This document shows positions 11,747 through 23,314 of a stretch of 64,000 nucleotides of DNA, one piece after another. Every line of letters starts with the position of its first letter. The stretch's first letter is position 1. Position numbers and translations under genes: made by a program. This stretch comes from Helicocarpus griseus UAMH5409. Taxonomy: Eukaryota; Ascomycota; Eurotiomycetes; Onygenales; Ajellomycetaceae. The DNA lies in assembly GCA_002573585.1 (NCBI GenBank), contig PDNB01000026.1, positions 62,001 to 126,000 of the forward strand, read 5' to 3'. The notes below the pieces were generated by a model, which was not told the origin of the DNA, did not search any database, and was given only the letters and a program-made list of their open reading frames with translations.

Positions 11747-14323
11747 AAGATTTGGATTCGCAATGACATGTAATATGGAATGCCAATATCCTGGCACGTC
11801 TTCGCCATTGTGGCTCTTACTCTTCACATAATACTTGGAAATGTTTACTATATCTGCTTTTCTTTATCTTTTTATTTACATTCTTTTAATTTCTTTTCTC
11901 TGGCCCTGATTTTTCTGTTCATGGGCAGGGTCAATGAAAATGGTTCTATAACAGTTATTTCCCCGTCTATTTGAACCTAGATATTTGCTGTTGCTAGCCT
12001 ATCTACCATTTTAACTAGTACAAGGACCACAGATGTCGATTGGATCACAGAGCGTTATATCCTATCAAGTTTATTTAAACCGTCCTCCCTATGCGCCTCC
12101 TTTCATGTACATACCCCGCCACCTACCGCGGTCCCTTTCTCATTTCTCATTTTGTCCTTCCCACCTTTCGCGACTCGGGCGGTTGTATAGGATTGGCTCC
12201 TTATAGTTAACAATGACATCGTGTATACAAATCGTAAAAAAAGCACAATCAAAAAGGAAGTGACCAATCCAGTCCTAGAATTATGCTTAATTCTATAGGG
12301 GCACTTGATATAAACATTCCTCTAAAACCGGCACTGCATCATCATGTTTAAGCAGTGAAGTCCGCGTTGTTCTTCATGGCACAATATGCAAGTATTCCAG
12401 TGGTCCTATGGGTTTAAAGTGTACAAGAATCAGGTTGTCATGGGTCGAGGGTGAATACTTGCAGCTGGGAGTACACGAGGAAGAAACAAGAAGCCAATCA
12501 GGTCTTCTTCTTTTCCCGAGCGTTACCAATGATATGCCACTTGTTTCCTAGTTCAAGGCAAGAAGCGACAGTGTCCTTAAGGTCTAGCTTGGTAGTTCAG
12601 ATCCTTCGGCTTGTTATCTTGGTCTTCAAATGAGACTTGCAGCATACTTGCTTATCGATATACTGTTTTGTGCCCGTAATATGTTAGCTTATATATTGCG
12701 ACCCGCGGGGTTCTAATGTTGTAAGCACCACTACACAGTAAGAAAACCATTGCTTTTGATTGTTTCTGTGAGAAGCGGAACAAAAGTCCGTCAATAGTTT
12801 CCTGATTCGCTATCCATGCTCGTTATAAAGGATGGGCCAGGGGTAGGCTGAGAAGAAGCCTTTGCTTCTCGACGATTCAATTTTTACTTTTGAGACCACG
12901 TGATTAGCGAGATAGTTTAAATAAGAGGGCGTTTGTATTTTGCTGCCCGGGTTTCTGGTTCGCTTTCCCGTGCGACCAACATTGTGTTCCGTGACTTTTG
13001 TTGGCCTTGTCTACTCCGTAGAGTATCATCTAGTTACTCAAGCTAATAGATAACAAGGGCTTTCTGTAAGCATACGGTGATACGCTTATAGTATAACTGT
13101 GCTGTTATACGTAGGGAGCCTCAGCTTGCCTTTAAGCTGGTAGTATCTTAAGAGGATAGATCCTCAGGGGCTCAAGGGCTCTGCGGGATGAAAATATCAC
13201 TTTATTCAACATTTTCTGTGTAGAATTGACAAATATGAATCCAATTTGATGCATGAATAATAGTTGATGAAAAGGAATCTCAAGACCACAGCCCGGAGCA
13301 TGATTCTGACTTATTGCCTTCAAGTCCAGCCTGCGGTGGAGCAGGGTCTCAAAGAGAACAGTCCCAGTCTTTTCCTTCAGCCCAGTATTCCAGCAAAGGC
13401 CAGGATTTGCCTATGTTTAGAAGCACTGACGTTTAGGCGTCGAGATGGGAAGCTGCCCCGTCATACTTCTTATAGGCAACGATTGCATGCTGTCAGCCTG
13501 TGTTAGGATGACTTGGTCCAGCTTGAGACAGCAGCAATTCAAACATGTAATGTACGTCAACATAAATTAGAGTTTAGGGTTTGAAGGTCAGTTAGACTCA
13601 TGTGCGGCAATCCGTAATCCCGTCCATAAGACGTTATTGCTACCAGTTTTCCGGGGGTGGCTTGCGGCCAAGGCCTAGTCCGTGACGATTATTATCTATA
13701 AAACGATACAGTCAAGTGGGAAATTCAACATTTGAGATATTACCAAATAGCACAGCATATCACAACGTGCGGCTGATGCTCAAAACTTGCCAATTCAAGA
13801 AACAAAAGTTGATATCTGACAGACTGATTAGATACGCGTATTGCCGCCTGGCGGATTGAGGTTATTTTAAGCTGCAGCCCTAACTCGCTTTGGATTAGCG
13901 GATCGGCACCGAACCAAGCCTGCTCTCATCTCCCAAGCCAAACTCACCGACGCTCGACGACTTGGCCCTCCAAGATATCCGCGTATTTAGAGCTCAATGA
14001 TGGACTCTTCATTTTCCAGCGGCCCTGTCGTTGCTACAGCCATGAATAGCGTGGTGGAATGTTGTCATCAGCCGTCCTTGGCTGCATGTCAGCCGTACTA
14101 AACGATATATTGTCGTAAACAGAGGCTTCACTATGGAGTGCTTGATGCGTAGTTTCTGTTGATATCATAGCTAGGAGCCAGGATCTTCCGCCAATCTAGT
14201 TTCGAGAGAATTTATAAAGTTTATGAGCCCGTCTTGTTTGGTAAGCTGTCTTGCACAAGTCTCATAGCTTTCTCTTTTTACATGCTAGTCCTTTCCTTCA
14301 AGTTTTGTTTGACGTCTCTTGTC
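11747..14323. other. Intergenic region, nothing recognised
   Basis: About 2.6 kb between two + strand genes. It holds the calponin 3' untranslated region (T-rich, 11850-11900) and the promoter of the hydrolase gene. Open frames are short and none shows a domain. A TACTCCGTA motif is present at 13012-13020. No transposon ends or RNA gene were identified. Confidence 0.55.
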
Positions 14324-16272
14324 ATGATGAACCTTCCGTATATAACACTTTCAATTTTGCTTGCCAGTGTCGTAAGAGCTTTGCCTAAAGACAGTGACCA
14401 TGACCAGCATAAGAAGCGTTCTATAAAATGGGGTGCTTGTGAACTGGAAGGGATCGATCCGAAGCAAATAAAACTTCCAATCGACTGTGCCAAATTACCC
14501 GTGCCCCTCGACTATACAGATCCCGATTGCTCTGAAAAAGTCCCTCTTCAATTAATCAAAATTGATGCCACAAAGAAGCCTGTTTTAGGCAGTGTTCTGT
14601 TTAATCCAGGTGGCCGGTGCTTCCGGGGTAGAAGATGTTGCCATCAAAGGCCACATTTATAACGAGTCAGTTTTGAATAAAACACATTCTGAAGTAACTG
14701 CCGACTGACATGTTCTAGGATCCTTGGTGGCCAGTATAATTTGATTGGATTTGATCCTCGGTACGCTCGTTTTTTTATAAGCCCTTCGATTAATATGTCT
14801 GCTAATGCATGGACAGTGGCACCGGGCGGACTATTCCGTTTGCATGTAATGTCAATTGGACTGAAGCGCCCTCGGTAGCAGGTCTGAAGCGCCGAAGTGA
14901 TATCGCGCATCGGGACCTGATAACTATGTTCAATGAAGGCGGCTGGGATGACAGTGCATATGTGGCAGAAACATGCTACGAGGCGCAAAAAAGCAAAGGT
15001 AGCTTTCTCAGCACCGCATTTGTCGCCCGAGACATGAAGCGAATTATTGAAGCTATTGGCGAAGACGGCAAGCTCAGGTTTTGGGGTACGTTTAAACAAG
15101 ATACTCATGTTTCTACCCGGACTGGTTAGCTGACATGCGGCAGGGGCTTCATACGGAACGCTGCTTGGTCAAACCTTCGCCGCAATGTTCCCGGAATATG
15201 TCGATCGCATGGTTCTCGACTCTGTGGTGGAGGGCAAAGATTACATGGAGGGCTTGTATGTTTCGTCCAGACGAACACGTCCCAAGCACAACTAACAAGA
15301 GATTTTTCGTTTTTTAGTTGGCTCCGAGCAATGGAAGACACAGATAAAACACTCGAAGCATTCTTTTCAAGCTGTATCGCGGCTGGACCAGACCTCTGTC
15401 CTTTGGCAATCTTGAATGGCCCAGACACGACCGCTGAATGGCTACTTTCCTCTTTCAATTCGGCCGTCGAACACCTTCACGCCAACCCACTTCTTGCTCC
15501 ACCGACTCTTAGGCCTGCTGTTTGGAACCCTACCCCCGAAACCACTCTTGACGTTGCGATAAAGGCGTATATCTTTGCAACATTGTATCATGCGACCAAG
15601 TACCCTCAAATGTCGGCCCTCCTCACCGTGGTCCTAACGAAAAATTTCACTGCGATAATCGAACCTACCCCTCTCCCGCCAGCCCCATCGGTCCTCCCAT
15701 GGAACATCGCCCAAGGAGAGAATTTCTGGGGCACGGCTTGTACCGACGCGTCCTTCCGCGCCAGCTCTCCAGAAGAGATGCATCCGCTCGTGAAGGAACA
15801 AGCAACGGTCTCTGACATGGCGGACGGCTTTATGGGAAAGCTTTGGCCTTGTGCACAGTGGAAGATGAAGGCTGCCGAACGTTACACTGGCGATTTCAAA
15901 GCTAAGACCAAATTCCCCATTCTATTTGTCAATGGGAAGTTGGACCCTTGCACGCCGTGGGCCTCTGCAGAGTCCGCCAGTAAGAACTTTGATGGCAGTG
16001 TGTTGCTTACACACGGCGGGCATGGACATAAATTCTTCCGTCACCCCAGTATCTGTACAGCTAAGGCTGTGAGGTCATACTTTGTCGATGGGAAATTGCC
16101 TAAAGACGGAACGGTTTGCGAGCCTGATGTAGGAGCTTTTGAGGTTGAGGGTGCTGGAGGTGAAGGTCCCAGCAGCAAATTAGACGAGAGGTTGAAGGCT
16201 AGGGGTATGGAGGATGAGAGGGATAGAAGACTGTTTGCACGGATGCTGGAGTTTAATACCCTTGATAGTTGA
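14324..16272 (+). pseudogene. Secreted TAP-type alpha/beta hydrolase, frameshifted in the oxyanion loop
   Basis: Five exons fit a tripeptidyl-aminopeptidase-like alpha/beta hydrolase: 14324-14665, 14719-14760, 14817-15085, 15144-15255, 15318-16272, with introns of 53-62 bases. The start MMNLPYITLSILLASVVRA is a signal peptide. Key motifs are LGSVLFNPGG (oxyanion-hole loop), IGFDPRGTGR, the nucleophile elbow GASYGTLLGQ spanning the third intron, the acid loop VNGKLDPCTPW and the catalytic His in THGGHGHKFF. The expected TAP-like C-terminal domain carries the last two. Reading is broken once: FNPGG is in one frame, while the continuing GASGVEDVAIKG lies in another, so the lesion is between about 14610 and 14625 (two bases missing or one extra). 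No intron of viable size explains it. Everything else is intact, so this is a very recent pseudogene or a sequencing error. Substrate unknown; secreted peptidase or esterase is the family expectation. Confidence 0.8.
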
Positions 16273-16577
16273 TGTGGTAAAATTTGTTGTATTAATAGCC
16301 GTTTCTTTTGAAAGGGGCGTTTTGTTGTCTTTAACACAGTACAGTACTTGGCGAGTTTCTTGAGAGACATGATAGGGTGAGTGTGTATCGACACACGATA
16401 ATTAAGTATATTAATGAACTTTGAGCAGACTCGATATTAACCATTTATGCTGAATCTGTTTCCGATTCCAAAAATGTCTCGATCACTTTTTCAACCCACT
16501 TGGAAGTAACCATCAACTTCCGAAATTGTTGAGCTTTTTATCCCGCTCACTTAAAATTCGACCTTCAACCCAACTCA

Positions 16578-16805
16578 TCAAAGCTCTATCCTGCCACCAT
16601 GCAGGCCTCCAGTGACAGTGATATCTGTCCCCGTGGTATGTGAAGCTCCTTCGCTTAGCATGTAGGCAACTATCAACATGAGGACGTCCCTCTGACCGAA
16701 CCGTCGCTATGGCGGAACGCGACCAAATATATCCTGAAGATCCGGGAATTGCCGCGTGATTTCGGTGGCTACAAAACCTGGAGACAGTGTATTAACGCAA
16801 ATACT
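16578..16805 (-). pseudogene. Relic of a short-chain dehydrogenase/reductase (C-terminal part)
   Basis: One minus-strand frame reads VNTLSPGFVATEITRQFPDL, then GRVPP, an in-frame TAG where a residue is expected, RRFGQ, and then LSEGASHTTGTDITVTGG ending at a TGA at 16578-16580. The VNT-SPG-F-x-T-E run and the S-x-x-TG-x-D-x-x-x-x-GG end are classic for the NAD(P)-binding SDR family. The catalytic Ser-Tyr-Lys part and the Rossmann fold that should lie upstream on the minus strand (beyond about 16805) are not recognisable; an additional TGA appears just before VNT. It is therefore a decayed tail, not a gene. It sits between a hydrolase and an EthD protein. Confidence 0.7.
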
Positions 16806-17138
16806 TCAAGGGGCCAACAAATATAATGACCTGCGGATCCTAGTAGCCTAGGCTTTTAGGGGCTGCTTGCATTGAAATATAGGATCACTTTTCTCCTAAC
16901 ACGTATATAATTCGCATATCAAAATGCTTCTTGTTCCTATTGTCTTATACGCTTCTATATGCTCATCCCTTCAAGATTCCAGGAAATGATACCAGATCCG
17001 CCATTGAACGTTAACTATTATTTGCAAAGCCAATTCCCAATGCCTATTACCAGCGTAGGTCCTTCAAGTACAGTAATCTATCTCGCAGGTTCCCCGTCCG
17101 TAGTAAATATAACAATATGCTCATTTGTCCGCATACAT
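16806..17138. other. Intergenic, possible further decay of the SDR relic
   Basis: About 330 bases without a gene. The SDR relic should extend into this stretch on the minus strand, but I cannot recognise it. It also holds the 3' side of the EthD gene. Confidence 0.4.
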
Positions 17139-17692
17139 TTACTTTGCAAAGGACAACCCATCCTTCCCGCCTATCTGCTTGGACGCATCGCCAACTATCA
17201 AGTTCTCATTGCAAACCATATATGTCGGCGGCATTTGCAAGAATCGACCAGAATCTTCAGTCAAAGCAGCTGCATACTCGGGACTCGTGCTGAACTTCTC
17301 CCAGTCTTCCCAAGACCTTGTCCATAATTGGGCACAGGCGTCAAAATCCAAAACGTTCCCCATGCTCTTCGCTTTTTCTTTCAACTCTGGGGTTTGTGAG
17401 CACTTATATATGGATCTCGTAAGCTTTTTATTTGTCTTTCTGCTAGCTCGGATTTCAAGCCGTATAAGGAGATGGTTCTTACCTGTGTATACCTCAGTAT
17501 GTTATCCCGGAATGCTTGCGTCGCCAATGTAAGGTCCGCATGGACGGTTCGCCAATGCAGGAAGAAAGTCTCATAAGAGACAGACTCTAGCTTCTTGAAG
17601 AGAACTGAGATTTTGATGCATGGCTGGAAGTTCGGCTCGGCATCGTAGCTGAGTTCGGGGTGTACGAATTTGTGGTCAATCCTCGTAGCCAT
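17139..17692 (-). CDS. EthD-domain protein
   Basis: Two exons, 17483-17692 and 17139-17402, encode 157 residues; the intron is 80 bases with a CAG/GTAAGA donor and an AAG acceptor. The start MATRIDHKFVHPELSYDAEP is chosen because the upstream in-frame Met extension is not family-like. IKISVLFKKLESVSYETFFLHWRTVHADL is an EthD signature: the first strand, then the W-x-x-x-H-x-x-L run, followed by RYTQ, TPELKEKAK and LDFDACAQLW. EthD domains are small ferredoxin-like dimeric barrels; fungal members include polyketide-pathway decarboxylases and dehydratases as well as ethyl tert-butyl ether degradation helpers. Neighbours (SDR relic, hydrolase, reductase at 22 kb) would suit a decayed metabolic locus, but no synthase gene is present. 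Substrate is unknown. Confidence 0.8.
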
Positions 17693-18872
17693 CGCGAGTT
17701 TCAGAGTAAGGTCAAAGGATATTGCAGGTGACCGACGGAAAGATATCGGGGGATGAGAGTGTGGCTTTAAAAAGTTCAAGTTTTGTATTGCGGGGATGGA
17801 GGTAGATTTGGTGATTGCGTCAAATGTCTACTAGCACGGGTGTTGAATTGGACATCATGGAGACTTTAGTAAGTAGTATATTATACCCGTCGACTGCGGT
17901 GGAGTTCTCCGCTTCTGCTCCCTATCGTTTCCGGCCAAGTTCACGCTGTTAAACTCCTCGAGCCGATATCCGGCTGCCACCTCGACTTCCATGTTCAGTC
18001 TCAAAATAACAGTCCTTCGGTATTTGCATGGCATGTAGCAGAACATATTTAACTTTTAGAATTAGACTGAATGTGCCATTCTATGAGTTCCCTTGCCCCT
18101 CGATAAGGGGTCCACATCTACATTGCCAAGATTAAGATCCTGGCCTCATGCGTCAAACAACAACACCCGAGTATGTTTCAATGCTATGTCATTCGAATTG
18201 CTCGCTCGTTTGCGAATAATAAGCGTTAAATCTCTTATCTGCTGTCTTGAGAAAGGTGCACGAAACTTATTTGCGGAGCGAAGCGGAACAATATCTTAAA
18301 GAAGATCAAGGAAAAGAAAAGAACGAGACCGCTAAGGATTCAGCGGTCCTCAGCCTTTTAAAACAAGGGGGCCCATGTGCTACATGATACTGTCTCGCTG
18401 TAAGTTACTGGTCAGCTTGGAGCGGAGGTGGATTGAGCGCGTGAAATGGTCTGGGTTCAATCTTGAAGTTAACCAACTTGAACAGATACTACTTTGGACA
18501 AAAAGAATGCCGTACGAAGTGTGACTAAAAGCTAAGGACACTGGCTGGGTCATAAAGTGTTATCTAGCAGCCGATTGTCAGACTTGCCAACTTGGGCCCT
18601 TGATATTCCCACAGTTGTATTCTCTAGGAGGACTGGCTATCTTATTCCATGGATAATAGGCGGAGATCACGTGTAGGGAGAATTCTCGAGAGGCTTCAGG
18701 CGCCTCCAACAGCTACCTCCTCTCCCCGTTCCATTCCCCAAAGCTTTCTACACGCGTTCATATTCATGCAATGGCTGCTAGACAATTGCTCTAGATCAAA
18801 GCAAATCAATCGGAGCAATTTCAATAATAACCTCCTAAGCAAGCGCAAGCTCTATACCCCATATACGCCGCG
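17693..18872. other. Intergenic region, nothing recognised
   Basis: About 1.2 kb upstream of both the EthD gene and the FunK1 relic. Only short overlapping open frames occur. No repeat or RNA gene was recognised. Confidence 0.5.
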
Positions 18873-20669
18873 ATGAAAATCAGCAAAGGTGCAATGTCGG
18901 GTTCACTTGAACGCGACCTCAACGATTGTGTTTTTTGCCATGTCAGCGGGTTCTATGAAAAGTACTTCGAAGGGAAAACCTGGTCGGCTGCTGCAGAACA
19001 GGCTATGCAAAAGGTACCATCAACTCTGGCCGGTGACCTCTGCTTAGACTTCCTAGAAATACGCTCCGTGAGATCGCTTTCAGAATGGCTTTCCAGGTTC
19101 AATTCGTTGGTTTCATTGAAGGACAAAAACACTCCCACTTTAGCATGGAAACAATAAACGATTTCTTCGAACCGTTCGCCGCCAACGTATACCTCCTAGC
19201 ACCAAAACAATCCAGACCCAAGAAGTTCAGTCGTTCTCCCACATTCGATGGCCGGGTGTTAGGACAACTTAACCCCAATGCCATAGACTCTGATTCTTTT
19301 AACGTCTTGTGCTTCTGTGACAGTGCCTGCCAAGTGTTCCGAGCCCAGCCAACTCGAAAATTTTTGCATGGGTTTCAAATTCGCGGCTCCATGATGGAGC
19401 TGTGGATGTTCGATCGGGGCATATAGCAGTAAAAATGGGACATTAAACAGAGGCCCGATCAGTTTATCAAAATTATTGCCAGCTACACGATGATGACTGA
19501 CGAGGAACTTGGCCTACACCCCTTGATAAAGCTGGATAAATTGGGAAGCTAGGTCACATTCATCGATGCCGATGGAAAACTTGAAAAATTCTACCTCGAA
19601 AATAAGCCAATTGCTGCGCCGCAACATATCGTTGGGATTAGTACAACCTGCTATCCCGCGAGGAGACTGTTTGTCAAGGAGCCAGAATTCGTTGTAAAGT
19701 TTTCCTGGGGGCGGAGCAAACCTCATACAGAGCGCGAACTGTTGGAGTTGATGGAAGAGCGTAACGTTTGGGGAGCCCCAGAAATACTCTGGTGTCAGGA
19801 TCTCGGGAGCATACGCGATTTTCGGCAAGGATTAAAATTCACGACCGAGCCGTACGACTTCTCATGCGACATTATACGGGTTGCACCTGACCAAAAGCTG
19901 TCTCCGGAAGTAATGAGGGCGCCACAGATACCGGCTCAGCCGATAGATCTCGAGGTCAGTCGTCAACCGTACATTTTCCTGCGTCGTAACCTCGCCTCTC
20001 GGACGGTCTATTAACAAGTTCGACACGATGTTGGAATTCCTGGAAGCATGTCGAGACGTTGTGAAGGTCATTCAATCTCTCCATCAAGACGGGAAAGCCC
20101 TTCACCGAAATATTTGCATCAAAAACCTAGCCATTGTCCCCAAACGCAAGAAGAGAGACCCACGGGGTATCCTGATTAATTTCGACTCGGCATTGGATTT
20201 GCAGAGGGGTCTAGCAACGAAAGGGGAACTGGTCGGATCGAGAGAGTTCATGGCCATTGGCATACTTACTGGGGATTCACATACGTATCGACACGATCTG
20301 GAGTCTTTGTTCTATGTATCCTTATGGGTTGCCATATGTAACGACCGCGAACAAGATGACCGAAAATCATTGAGATGGCAGCCGAAGACAAGCCGGCTTT
20401 GTGGCTGGTGCTCAAAGGACTTTGGAACTGTGGCGCGAAACAAGACGACTGACATGAAACCAAAGGGGTTTTCAGCAATCCTTGAAGAATTCTCATGGGA
20501 ATTCAAACATCTAAAAGGATTGGCTAAAGAACTCCGTCAATCGCTATTCCCCATGCAAAATGGAGAGCTTTTCACTGGAACAGACATAGACCGAAATGGT
20601 GTTGGTGATTTGTATGATGGAATGATCGATGCGTTCAGCAGGTCCATAGCCTTTCAAGTGCATGAGTGA
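18873..20669 (+). pseudogene. FunK1-type fungal protein kinase, broken by frameshifts and stops
   Basis: The pieces, in order, match the FunK1 family. LERDLNDCVFCHVSGFYEKY and a W-S-A-A-A-E-Q segment are in the first frame (from the ATG at 18873). VFRAQPTRKFLHGFQIRGSM and MELWMFDR are in the second frame from about 19150, followed by in-frame TAG and TAA near 19424-19432, then TMMTDEELGL, another TAG near 19550, and LLELMEERNVWG. SPLGRSINKFDTMLEFLEAC, ALHRNICIKNLAI and ILINFDSALD are in a third frame from about 19965 to the TGA at 20669. At least two frameshifts and three stops are needed. The catalytic loop reads HRN instead of HRD, and the DFG-like motif reads NFD, so the kinase would be impaired even if joined. 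FunK1 genes are typically present in many degenerate copies in Onygenales. Confidence 0.85.
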
Positions 20670-22183
20670 ATGAACAATAATGGATAAGATAATGAACTTT
20701 TTCATATCCCCATCAGTGATGAAGTCTTCCATCTTAATTTTAGTAGTTAATCAATGCCGGCGCTCATGTCTCTTGATAGTTCCTTTCAGTGGCGGTCTTA
20801 TACGGCTCCTCCTAAATAAACAATATGACATCAGGTAAACAATTGCATACATGACTGGTAATTATGAATATGTATGATTGACCATTGATAGGGTCATCCC
20901 GTAACTCCCGGGGTAAATTGAGAAGCGGAGCGGAGCAATATCTTTAGAATCCGTTTTGGAATTGAGCAGGGGTGACCTGAGCTACAATTAGCAAGCACAT
21001 AACAGTATAATTGAGTCATTATCATTTCCACCTGATAGAGAAGGTAGGTCACAGCTTTGAAATTAGAAGGCTCGTTCAGCCAGGGCACCCTGTTTTGTTG
21101 GTTAACAGAAAAACTGTATATAAGAAGGCTGTACAGCTACTCCAGTAATGAGAGAGTGAACCCAGCTTCAAACAACAAGGAAACTGAAAAAATCATGAAG
21201 GTTTCAGTGGTCCGCAACCTCTCAGCACATCAAGGCTCATGTACTACACAGTACTAGATTTAGTTTGCTCTGTTCCTTTCCTGCACCTAAAAATTGTGCA
21301 AAGTGGAAAGGCTCAACGATTTACCACCATCTCAAAGAGCCCCTGGAGTTCACAAATCTATTCAGAACTTCCAAATTTGAATTGTGCATAGATCCATGTA
21401 CATTGTACATCTCCCGCACGTGGCTTTTCAGGTTAAAAGATGTGGATTGTGGTGCAAACAAGCTTTGACAGCGAACCAGGTCCATGACAAACAACTGAGA
21501 TAAGAGGGTGATTTATAATGATCTCTGCGGCTTGAAAGGCCGAAAGGCCGTGCGAAACTAAGGTTTTCACCTGGGTAGGGATCAAAGTACGATCAGGCAC
21601 CGAAGCATGTATCTAGCTTGAATTAAGTTAGCTGCCGAATAGACGATAGATACTAGGGATCAACGGCGACATACTTCTATTAGTCGTACTGCAGAGTCCA
21701 TAGTGGCTACTTACCAATCTAGATAGGCCAAGCTTATCAGGTTCATAAATTGAACAGATAACAGATGTTCTCTGGCTCTCCGCGGATGCTTAATATCTTT
21801 CTTTTTTGAAGGAAAAATAGTTAAAGTCTGGATGGCAGACCCACTACCTTACCAAAGGCGAGAGCAAAAAAAAAAAAAAGAAAGAAAGAAAAAGGCGCCG
21901 CCTCGCCGCCGTCTTTAAAACCCCTCCTTGTTTCCGATGCATTGGTAATGCATTACCTTGCTGCGGCGGAGATTCTGTATTATTAATTGACCGAGAAATC
22001 AATCGATAATCAAGTCCAGTTAAGTGATCAGCGAAACAAAAATACCTTTATCGCGGTTAAAAGGAGAGACGCCCGTCAAATCAATCAAAAGCCATTCGAA
22101 TCATTTCTCAAACTCCCAGAAGAACTTCTGCCGTCGCCTCAGAAGATTATCAATATTTTCCTCCACCCACATTCAATTTCACG
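20670..22183. other. Intergenic region upstream of the OYE gene
   Basis: About 1.5 kb without a gene. A poly-purine run (A13 then GAAA repeats) lies at about 21868-21893, roughly 300 bases before the OYE start. Short overlapping open frames carry no domain. Confidence 0.5.
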
Positions 22184-23314
22184 ATGGCAAATATTCAAAG
22201 TCCACTTCAAGTTGGCAAGCTTGCCTTGCAGCACCGAGTCGTTTTAGCTCCGTTGACGAGATTTCGAGCGGATGATAACCTTGCTCCCCTTCCTCTCGTC
22301 AAAGAGTATTATACACAGCGGGCATCGGTTCCCGGCACACTTTTAATCACGGAAGCCACATTCGTTTCTGCCCGCGCGTCGGGTTACCCAAATTTCCCTG
22401 GTATTTTCAACGAGGCGCAAATCAAAGCATGGAGAGAGGTCACCAATGCTGTCCACGCCAAAGGTTGTTTCATCTTCTGCCAACTGATAGCTTTGGGACG
22501 GGTAGCAAATCCTAAAGTCCTTGCCGCTCAAGGCTATTCTGTTGGCTCCAGCAGTGATCTTCCAGTATCCGAGGGAAGCGCTGTTCCCAAGCCGCTAGAC
22601 GAAGAGGAAATCCAAACATACATCGCAGATTTTGCTCAAGCAGCAAAGAACTCTATCGAGGCCGGTTTTGACGGAGTTGAGATTCACGGAGCAAATGGAT
22701 ATATCATAGACCAGTTCACGCAGGATACATGCAACAAGCGCACTGACCGCTGGGGCGGCAGCATCGAGAATAGGTCGAGATTCGGCTTAGAAGTGGCCAA
22801 GGCAGTTACAGCCGCCATCGGACCTGAAAGGACTGGATATCGAGTCAGTCCTTGGAGTCCGTTCCAAGCTATGAAAATGGAAGACCCCCAACCGCAATTT
22901 ACACACCTTGTTCGGAATCTATCGAAGATGGGATTGGCGTATCTACACGTAATCGAATCGCGGATATCAGGTAACGATACGGTCGATGGAAAGCCAGAGA
23001 GCACTGATTGGATTGTTGATGCGTTTGACGACGCAGGGGCAGTGATTCTCGCTGGAGGATTCACCCCACAGTCAGCGAAGGAGACTGTAGAAAATCACAA
23101 GAGCAGACGCGTTGCTATCGCGTTCGGCCGAGATTACATCTCCAACCCAGATTTACCTTTCCGGGTTATCAACAACATTGGTCTCACTCCCTACAACCGA
23201 GCGACATTCTATAAGGCCAAATCTCCGGTTGGTTATATCGATTACACCAACAGTCCAGAGTACGACGCCTGGGCCAGCACGAAATCTAAAGTGTCAGCGA
23301 GCGCAAAGTGCTAG
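22184..23314 (+). CDS. Old Yellow Enzyme family NADPH:flavin oxidoreductase
   Basis: A single exon of 376 residues starts at ATG 22184 (MANIQSPLQVGKLALQHRV). OYE proteins are FMN-binding TIM barrels that reduce activated alkenes with NADPH. Visible family motifs are VVLAPLTRFRAD (barrel strand 1, FMN contacts), LITEATFVSARASGYPN, CQLIALGRVANP, HGANGYIIDQF with the substrate-binding His168/Asn171 pair and the proton-donor Tyr173, RTDRWGGSIENRSRF, and the phosphate-binding end VAIAFGRDYISNPDLP. Length is normal for fungal OYEs. The usual FLQLW before ALGR is replaced by FCQLI, a modest change near the flavin. Fungal relatives take part in alkaloid and other secondary pathways or in stress detoxification; which applies here cannot be told. 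It is intact, unlike most of its neighbours. Confidence 0.92.
   Translation: MANIQSPLQVGKLALQHRVVLAPLTRFRADDNLAPLPLVKEYYTQRASVPGTLLITEATFVSARASGYPNFPGIFNEAQIKAWREVTNAVHAKGCFIFCQLIALGRVANPKVLAAQGYSVGSSSDLPVSEGSAVPKPLDEEEIQTYIADFAQAAKNSIEAGFDGVEIHGANGYIIDQFTQDTCNKRTDRWGGSIENRSRFGLEVAKAVTAAIGPERTGYRVSPWSPFQAMKMEDPQPQFTHLVRNLSKMGLAYLHVIESRISGNDTVDGKPESTDWIVDAFDDAGAVILAGGFTPQSAKETVENHKSRRVAIAFGRDYISNPDLPFRVINNIGLTPYNRATFYKAKSPVGYIDYTNSPEYDAWASTKSKVSASAKC

Noticed and set aside
14600..14670. A short intron to explain the frame change in the TAP hydrolase
   Set aside because: The two in-frame motifs are only about 15 bases apart and no GT-AG pair gives an intron of viable size, so a small indel is the simpler reading.
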